Shown here in pieces: positions 6,740 through 10,320 of a stretch of DNA of 10,320 bases. Origin of the DNA: an uncultured Opitutia bacterium (GTDB lineage: Bacteria > Verrucomicrobiota > Verrucomicrobiia > Opitutales > UBA953); assembly GCA_903929325.1 (NCBI GenBank), contig CAIYUD010000239.1, positions 1 through 10,320 on the forward strand, written 5' to 3'. The notes under the pieces were generated by a model that saw nothing but the letters and a program-made list of their open reading frames with translations, did not search any database and was not told the origin of the DNA. Numbering within the stretch: position 1 is the first letter of the stretch; every line of letters begins with the position of its first letter. The position numbers and the translations under genes were made by a program.

Positions 6740-8038
6740 ATGCGTCTCAGTTCTATTCTCTTATGTGCCGTAGCCGTTTCGTCAGTGACCGCTGCTGAAT
6801 CTGGCTTCACCGATATTTTGCCCGGCGATGCGCTCGCGGGTTGGCGCGGTGCCGACACCTTTGATCACCGTGCGTTGATGGCGATGCCTGAAGATGCCCG
6901 TAAAAAGAAAATCGATGCATGGAATAAAGATGCACTCGCGCACTGGAAGCTTGAAGGCAGCGAGTTGGTCACCGATGGCCATGGTCCGTGTGTTGCGACG
7001 TTAAAAGACTACGGCGACGTCGAATTCCGTCTCGAATATCAAATCTCTCCCAAGGGCGACTCAGGTGTCTACCTTCGCAACGTTCCCCAAGTACAAATCT
7101 GGGACCCTGAAGACAAGGATGCCTGGAAGCATGGCGCCCAAAAGGGTAGTGGGGGGCTTTGGAATAATAGTGCGGGCGCTCCAGGCAAAGACCCTTTGGT
7201 GAAAGCTGATAAGCCTGCCGGACAATGGAATGCGTTACGGATTGTCCAAGTCGGCGCCCGTGTGAGCGTCTGGCTCAACGAACAGCTCGTGGTGGATCAC
7301 GCAACGTTGGAGAACTATTACGACCGCTCCAAAGCGATCCCTGACTTAGGCCCCTTGTTGCTCCAGGCACATGGCAACCCCACGCGCTGGCGTAATTTGC
7401 GGGTGCGTGAGATTCCTTCCGACGAAGCCAATCGTATCTTGGCTTCGCACGGTCGCGAAGGTTTCGCCGCTATCTTTAATGGTACCGATCTCAGTGGATG
7501 GAAGGGCGACACCAAGGGCTACGGCGTGACGGATGGTGTGATTGTCTGCAACAAGGGCGGTAATCTTTATTACGATAAAGAGTTAGCGGATTTTGCGGTC
7601 AGGCTCGAAATCCGTTTACCCAAAGGGGGCAACAATGGCCTCTCCATCCGATCGCCCGGCCAAGGTAATGTCGCCTACGAAGGTATGTGCGAGTGTCAGG
7701 TTTTAGATGATAATTACGAAAAGAATACCGGGCAGAAGATTGATGCCCGTCAGGCACACGGATCAGCTTATGGCATGGTGGCAGCTCAGCGCGGTTATCA
7801 ACGTCCCATTGGCCAATGGAACTTCCAAGAAGTCACCGTCGTTGGCCACACGATCAAAGTAGAGCTCAATGGTTACCCCATTCTGAATGCCGACCTGTCG
7901 AAGGTTGATATGAAGACGGTGATGGCGAATTCACCTCACCCTGGAAAAGATCGCTTAAGTGGACTCTTTGGTTTCTTGGGCCACGGCGATCCTGTCTCCT
8001 TCCGGGAGATTTCGATCAAAGAAATTCCCAAGAAGTAA
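6740..8038 (+). CDS. Secreted tandem DUF1080 (3-keto-disaccharide hydrolase) protein
   Basis: A 432-residue exported protein with two concanavalin-A-like DUF1080 domains. Some members of this family hydrolyse 3-keto-glucosides; others may only bind carbohydrate. Residues 1-19 are a signal peptide (V-T-A-A before E-S-G). Domain 1 spans about 22-226: GFTDILPGDALAGWRG, YGDVEFRLEYQISPKGDSGVYLR, VQIWDPE, GQWNALRIVQVGARVSVWLN and LQAHGNPTRWRNLRVREI. Domain 2 spans about 240-430 and repeats the pattern: GFAAIFNGTDLSGWKG, FAVRLEIRLPKGGNNGLSIR, CECQVLDD, GQWNFQEVTVVGHTIKVELNG and LFGFLGHGDPVSFREISIKEI. The two domains are clearly diverged copies of one unit. The ATG at 6740 fits the signal peptide; there is no strong Shine-Dalgarno site. 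It has its own transcript, being isolated by the upstream terminator, and converges on the GH16 gene 14 bases away. Catalytic residues cannot be assigned with certainty. Confidence 0.93.
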   Translation: MRLSSILLCAVAVSSVTAAESGFTDILPGDALAGWRGADTFDHRALMAMPEDARKKKIDAWNKDALAHWKLEGSELVTDGHGPCVATLKDYGDVEFRLEYQISPKGDSGVYLRNVPQVQIWDPEDKDAWKHGAQKGSGGLWNNSAGAPGKDPLVKADKPAGQWNALRIVQVGARVSVWLNEQLVVDHATLENYYDRSKAIPDLGPLLLQAHGNPTRWRNLRVREIPSDEANRILASHGREGFAAIFNGTDLSGWKGDTKGYGVTDGVIVCNKGGNLYYDKELADFAVRLEIRLPKGGNNGLSIRSPGQGNVAYEGMCECQVLDDNYEKNTGQKIDARQAHGSAYGMVAAQRGYQRPIGQWNFQEVTVVGHTIKVELNGYPILNADLSKVDMKTVMANSPHPGKDRLSGLFGFLGHGDPVSFREISIKEIPKK

Positions 8039-8059
8039 TTCGGCGCTTTCGATTACTTC
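8032..8059. terminator. Possible bidirectional hairpin between DUF1080 and GH16 genes
   Basis: GAAGTAAT (8032-8039) and ATTACTTC (8052-8059) form a perfect 8-bp inverted repeat with a 12-base loop. As in the sulfatase pair, the arms contain both convergent stop codons (TAA at 8036-8038 on + and at 8055-8053 on -), each preceded by an AAG lysine codon. The stem is AT-rich and lacks a long T-run on either strand, so it may be a weak bidirectional terminator or a product of the shared AAG-TAA endings. Confidence 0.3.
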
Positions 8060-8823
8060 GGAGCGCGCTCCCAAGCTTTCACCCAATCGACTTCAAAGAG
8101 ATTGGGTGATTGGCTTTTGGGGCCATAGCCGGCGGCTGGACGTTCACCGCTCCAACTTTTGATGTTCGATTCGCTGGTTAAGAGAATAAATTCGGGTGCG
8201 CGTGATGCAGGGCAGGTGATATCGGTCGCAACAATCTGTCCATCGCGGCTAAAGTGATAGCCCGTGGCGTCCCACTCTACACCATAGGTATGCCACTCAG
8301 GTCCGGCTTTTTGTGCGAAGTGTTTAGAGCTGATATGTTTCTCGGTTGGCGATCCATAGGGACCCCAGTGCAAAGCATATTGGTATTCACCCTTCATCAT
8401 TCCGGTGGTCTCCATGATATCGATTTCCACGCCATCCGTCGGGGCGCCGGCGGCTTTACCCGATTGTCCGTAGGTCTGTGATTGTGCCCAGAAGGCTACT
8501 TGGGTGCCGGGTAAGACGTTGAATCGACAGCGGGCTTCAATCTTGCCCATCACCAGTTCGACCTTGCGACGTGTGGTGACGAAACCGCAAAGCGTTTTAC
8601 CCTCAGGGTTTGTCCAAGTTGTGATCACGAGGTGACCATCACGCACGTCCACCGCTTCTGCCGAATTAAGGGCATCTCTGCGTTTCCCTGTTTCGATGTT
8701 CCAAATCTTTGGGTTGAGAGACGCACTCTCAAAGTTTTCTTCGAGTATGAGCTTAAAGTCTGCGGTCGCTGCGTTGGCAGCAATCGTCAGTACATAAAGA
8801 CCCGAGAGAAGGCGCAGGACCAT
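8053..8823 (-). CDS. Glycoside hydrolase family 16 (laminarinase/agarase-like)
   Basis: A 256-residue secreted GH16 enzyme; the family cleaves beta-1,3(-1,4)-glucans, agar, carrageenan and related polymers by a retaining mechanism. Residues 1-20 look like a signal peptide (ITIAANAA-type hydrophobic stretch ending before DFKLILEENF). The opening LILEENFESASLNPKIWNI matches the family's DEFxxxxLDxxxW start, and KVELVMGKIEARCRF and TQVAFWAQ give the inner beta-strands. The catalytic motif is GVEIDIMET with Glu133 (nucleophile), Asp135 and Glu138 (acid/base). ALHWG, WHTYGVEWDATGYHFSRDGQ and FEVDWVKAWE complete the jelly-roll. The length is a lone catalytic domain without a binding module. It starts 30 bases after the lexA stop on the same strand and has GAGG eight bases before its ATG, so lexA read-through is plausible. 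The exact glycan is not determinable. Confidence 0.94.
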   Translation of the reverse strand: MVLRLLSGLYVLTIAANAATADFKLILEENFESASLNPKIWNIETGKRRDALNSAEAVDVRDGHLVITTWTNPEGKTLCGFVTTRRKVELVMGKIEARCRFNVLPGTQVAFWAQSQTYGQSGKAAGAPTDGVEIDIMETTGMMKGEYQYALHWGPYGSPTEKHISSKHFAQKAGPEWHTYGVEWDATGYHFSRDGQIVATDITCPASRAPEFILLTSESNIKSWSGERPAAGYGPKSQSPNLFEVDWVKAWERAPK

Positions 8824-8831
8824 TGGGGCAT

Positions 8832-8835
8832 CCTC
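8832..8835 (-). promoter_or_regulatory. Shine-Dalgarno-like GAGG of the GH16 gene
   Basis: GAGG on the minus strand, eight bases upstream of the GH16 ATG, within the short lexA-GH16 gap. It supports the chosen start and independent translation of GH16 on a shared lexA transcript. Confidence 0.5.
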
Positions 8836-8853
8836 GCGACCTTTGTCAGTGCG

Positions 8854-9510
8854 TCAAATCTTCCGAACGACCGAACGGGCAATGCCTTGAACGATTAATT
8901 CCGTGATGGGGAAGAGTTCAGGGTAAGCTTGATTTTCTGCCTTCAGGTAAGTTTTGCCACCTTGACGTACGAGACGCTTAAGAGTGGTTTCGCCATCAAT
9001 CAGCGCAGCCACAATGTCGCCGGGTTTGGGTTGGCCAGGTTCGATGACGACCATGTCGCCATCAAAAATTTGCGCATCGATCATACTGTCGCCGCGTACG
9101 CGCAGGGCGAAGGACTGAGGGGCACGACGGCGTGAACCTTCTTGGATGGGAACTTGGAGTTGATCGAGGACACCTGAGGATTCGGTATAGTCAGGGAAGC
9201 CAGCTGCGATGGACCCCATGACAGGGAGGTCGCCGAGCTCGATGGCATCTTCGCCTGGACCTTCGAATTGGATGACAACCGAGCCGCTTTTGGCCTCGGC
9301 CTTGGGAATATGATAGGCACGGGCAGCACCGGGCACGCGCTCGAGTACACCCTTGCGTTCTAGGGCCTGTAGATGCCCGTAGACGGCATTTGTGCTCGCG
9401 AACTTGAAGTGGGCTTGGATATCGCGGATCGAGGGCCAGTAGGAGTTCTTAGAGATATGCTTCTGCATGAACTCCAGGATGGCTTTTTGGCGGTCGGTGA
9501 GTGCTTCCAT
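8854..9510 (-). CDS. lexA: LexA repressor (SOS regulator)
   Basis: A self-cleaving SOS repressor of 218 residues from the start chosen here. Residues 1-65 are the winged-helix DNA-binding domain: LTDRQKAILEFMQKHISKN, WPSIRDIQAHF, then the recognition helix FASTNAVYGHLQALERKG and the wing ERVPGAARAYHI. The C-terminal half is the S24 peptidase: cleavage site Ala103-Gly104 in GSIAAGFP, catalytic Ser142 in GDSM, catalytic Lys178 in TTLKRL, and VIEPGQPKPGDIVAALIDGE. The frame also has ATGs at 9540 and 9579; the added residues (up to 23) are not LexA-like, and the family normally starts a few residues before LTxRQ, so I favour 9510, with 9540 possible. The recognition helix differs from the common SSTSTVHRHL form, so the operator probably differs from the E. 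coli one. GH16 follows 30 bases downstream; an rlmB-like gene diverges upstream. Confidence 0.96.
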   Translation of the reverse strand: MEALTDRQKAILEFMQKHISKNSYWPSIRDIQAHFKFASTNAVYGHLQALERKGVLERVPGAARAYHIPKAEAKSGSVVIQFEGPGEDAIELGDLPVMGSIAAGFPDYTESSGVLDQLQVPIQEGSRRRAPQSFALRVRGDSMIDAQIFDGDMVVIEPGQPKPGDIVAALIDGETTLKRLVRQGGKTYLKAENQAYPELFPITELIVQGIARSVVRKI

Positions 9511-9566
9511 GAACGGATGGTCAGGTGAAAGAGCGTTCATGTCAAGGGGTAAACTACTGCCCAAAG

Positions 9567-9586
9567 GGCCTAGTGCCATCTAGACC
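9567..9586. promoter_or_regulatory. Candidate operator: imperfect inverted repeat upstream of lexA
   Basis: GGCCTAG (9567-9573) and CTAGACC (9580-9586) form 7-base arms with one mismatch around TGCCAT, about 20 bp in all, 57 bases upstream of the preferred lexA start and 64 bases before the rlmB-like start. CTAG is uncommon in many bacterial genomes and occurs here twice in mirror position. An overlapping palindrome GCCC-AAA-GGGC lies at 9559-9569. Since LexA usually represses itself, these are the best operator-like sequences I see. Neither CTGT-N8-ACAG nor GAAC-N4-GTTC was found here. Confidence 0.3.
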
Positions 9587-9650
9587 CATCGGCTCATGTG
9601 CTCGGATTTTACTTCCTGCTTCTTGGGCAAGGCTCAATACATCTCTTGCT

Positions 9651-10217
9651 ATGTCTCGTAAGCCCATTGCCCGAGTTAACCGTCACGCGAAGTCACTGGT
9701 TCCGCTGAAGCTCTTTGAGGATGCCGATATCCCTGAACTTCTCGAGGGGCTGAAGGATCCGCTCGTGTTGGTGCTCGATGGTATTCAGGACCCACACAAT
9801 TTAGGCGCATTGTTACGTACGGCCGATTGTGCCGGTTGCGCCTTTGTCGTCATCACCCGTCGCAACTCAGCCCCGATTACCGAGACGGTACGTCGCGTGG
9901 CAGTGGGTGCTGCGGAAAATCTGCCGATTGTTTTGGCGAACAACCTGCGCAACGCGCTCGATAAATTAAAAGAAGCCGGCGTTTGGGTTGCGGGCACGAG
10001 TGACCATAAAGCGAGCCAGTCGCTCTATAACGCAAAACTCACCGGACCTTTGGCGATTGTTTTGGGTGCAGAGGGTGATGGCATCCGCCACCTCACTGCT
10101 GAGACCTGCGATCTTTTGGTGAGCATCCCGATGCTCGGCACCGTACCATGCCTAAATGTCTCCGTGGCTGCTGGGGTGTGTCTTTTTGAGGTATTGAGGC
10201 AACGTGGTAAGCGCTAA
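9651..10217 (+). CDS. rlmB: SpoU/TrmH-family rRNA 2'-O-methyltransferase, RlmB-like, short form
   Basis: A SPOUT-fold RNA methyltransferase, closest in pattern to RlmB, which methylates the 2'-O of a guanosine in 23S rRNA using S-adenosylmethionine. From ATG 9651 it has 188 residues. Motif 1 is LDGIQDPHNLGALLRTADCAG (Asn50, Arg56), motif 2 is AIVLGAEGDGIRHLT (Glu141) and motif 3 is ISIPMLGTVPCLNVSVAAGV (159-175, Asn169); these form the trefoil-knot cofactor site. The pre-motif segment FEDADIPELLEGLKDPLVLVLDG also resembles RlmB. The usual N-terminal substrate-binding domain of about 75-80 residues is absent, only about 20 basic residues standing in its place (RKPIARVNRHAKS). The frame is open back to 9525, but that extension is not domain-like and would overlap lexA. 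Motif 3 has Cys before LNVSVA where Ser is usual. No Shine-Dalgarno site is visible. Another SpoU rRNA or tRNA target remains possible. Confidence 0.88.
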   Translation: MSRKPIARVNRHAKSLVPLKLFEDADIPELLEGLKDPLVLVLDGIQDPHNLGALLRTADCAGCAFVVITRRNSAPITETVRRVAVGAAENLPIVLANNLRNALDKLKEAGVWVAGTSDHKASQSLYNAKLTGPLAIVLGAEGDGIRHLTAETCDLLVSIPMLGTVPCLNVSVAAGVCLFEVLRQRGKR

Positions 10218-10220
10218 GAT

Positions 10221-10247
10221 TAATAAAAAACTGCATAGTTCTTATTA
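10221..10247. terminator. AT-rich hairpin downstream of the rlmB-like gene
   Basis: TAATAAAAAACT (10221-10232) can pair with AGTTCTTATTA (10237-10247) around the loop GCAT, with one bulge and one mismatch. It begins three bases after the rlmB stop codon, so it may end that transcript or protect its 3' end. It lacks a GC-rich stem and a T-run on the plus strand, so it is a weak terminator candidate. The remaining bases to 10320 show no gene; a TTGACA at 10257-10262 has no convincing partner hexamer. Confidence 0.3.
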
Positions 10248-10320
10248 TCAGCCAGGTTGACAGTTGGGGTTCAGACGGCATTATTGAGGGTGAGGTTACC
10301 CCCCTCTTACAAATATGTAC

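Noticed and set aside
9511..9579. A longer LexA starting at 9579
   Set aside because: The extra 23 residues are not LexA-like, and the inverted repeat at 9567-9586 would fall at the start codon; 9510 fits the family best.
9525..9650. A longer rlmB-like protein starting at ATG 9525
   Set aside because: The 42 added residues do not resemble the usual N-terminal domain and the start would overlap the upstream end of lexA.
10257..10290. A promoter starting with TTGACA at 10257
   Set aside because: No hexamer close to TATAAT stands 16-18 bases downstream, and the gene it would serve is outside the window.
10286..10310. GAGGG...CCCTC as a terminator
   Set aside because: The stem is only about five base pairs with a long loop, alternative pairings compete, and there is no T-run.
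1..10320. Mobile element, prophage or defence island
   Set aside because: I found no transposase, integrase, phage gene, tRNA-flanked boundary or known defence motif; the genes are core or metabolic.

Overview
The window is a gene-dense stretch of bacterial chromosome with nine complete genes and one gene cut by the left edge. It mixes housekeeping genes (ruvX, truA, a moeB-type activating enzyme, lexA, a SpoU-family rRNA methyltransferase, an OmpA/Pal lipoprotein) with secreted polysaccharide-processing enzymes (two arylsulfatase-type sulfatases, a tandem DUF1080/3-keto-disaccharide hydrolase protein, a GH16 glucanase-like protein). Exported sulfatases plus DUF1080 in a Gram-negative envelope context (lipobox plus OmpA-like domain) is typical of the Planctomycetota-Verrucomicrobiota-Chlamydiota group. 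The small genes, short gaps, weak use of Shine-Dalgarno sites and presence of a LexA favour Verrucomicrobiota, perhaps Opitutae. This placement is an inference from gene content, not from a marker comparison.

Layout. 1-949 (+) is the C-terminal two thirds of a sulfatase; its catalytic-cysteine part lies off the left edge. It converges on a second, complete sulfatase (959-2347, -), which is preceded on the same strand by a HupE/UreJ-like membrane protein (2398-3498, -). A 109-base divergent spacer carrying repeats of GACTAAA then leads into a rightward block: ruvX (3608-4075), overlapping truA (4059-4853), moeB-rhodanese (4898-6019) and the OmpA/Pal lipoprotein (6078-6656), closed by a strong rho-independent terminator at about 6675-6697. 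The tandem DUF1080 gene (6740-8038, +) follows and converges on a GH16 gene (8053-8823, -), which lies 30 bases behind lexA (8854-9510, -). lexA diverges from an rlmB-like gene (9651-10217, +). The last hundred bases hold an AT-rich hairpin and no gene.

How they fit. The sulfatases, DUF1080 protein and GH16 enzyme all have signal peptides or the features of exported enzymes and would act on sulfated or beta-glucan polysaccharides outside the cytoplasm, but they are interleaved with core genes and do not form a classical polysaccharide utilisation locus (no SusC/D, no regulator, no formylglycine-generating enzyme in view). ruvX, truA, moeB and rlmB concern nucleic-acid processing and RNA modification; MoeB-rhodanese proteins can feed sulfur into cofactors or tRNA thiolation.

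I saw no CRISPR array, tRNA, rRNA, transposase or phage gene, and no clearly new multi-gene system. The most checkable oddities are a LexA with a divergent DNA-binding helix beside an unassigned inverted repeat, the GACTAAA repeat cluster, an RlmB-like protein without the usual N-terminal domain, a sulfatase with Ser in place of Pro in its formylglycine motif, and the lexA-GH16 pairing.
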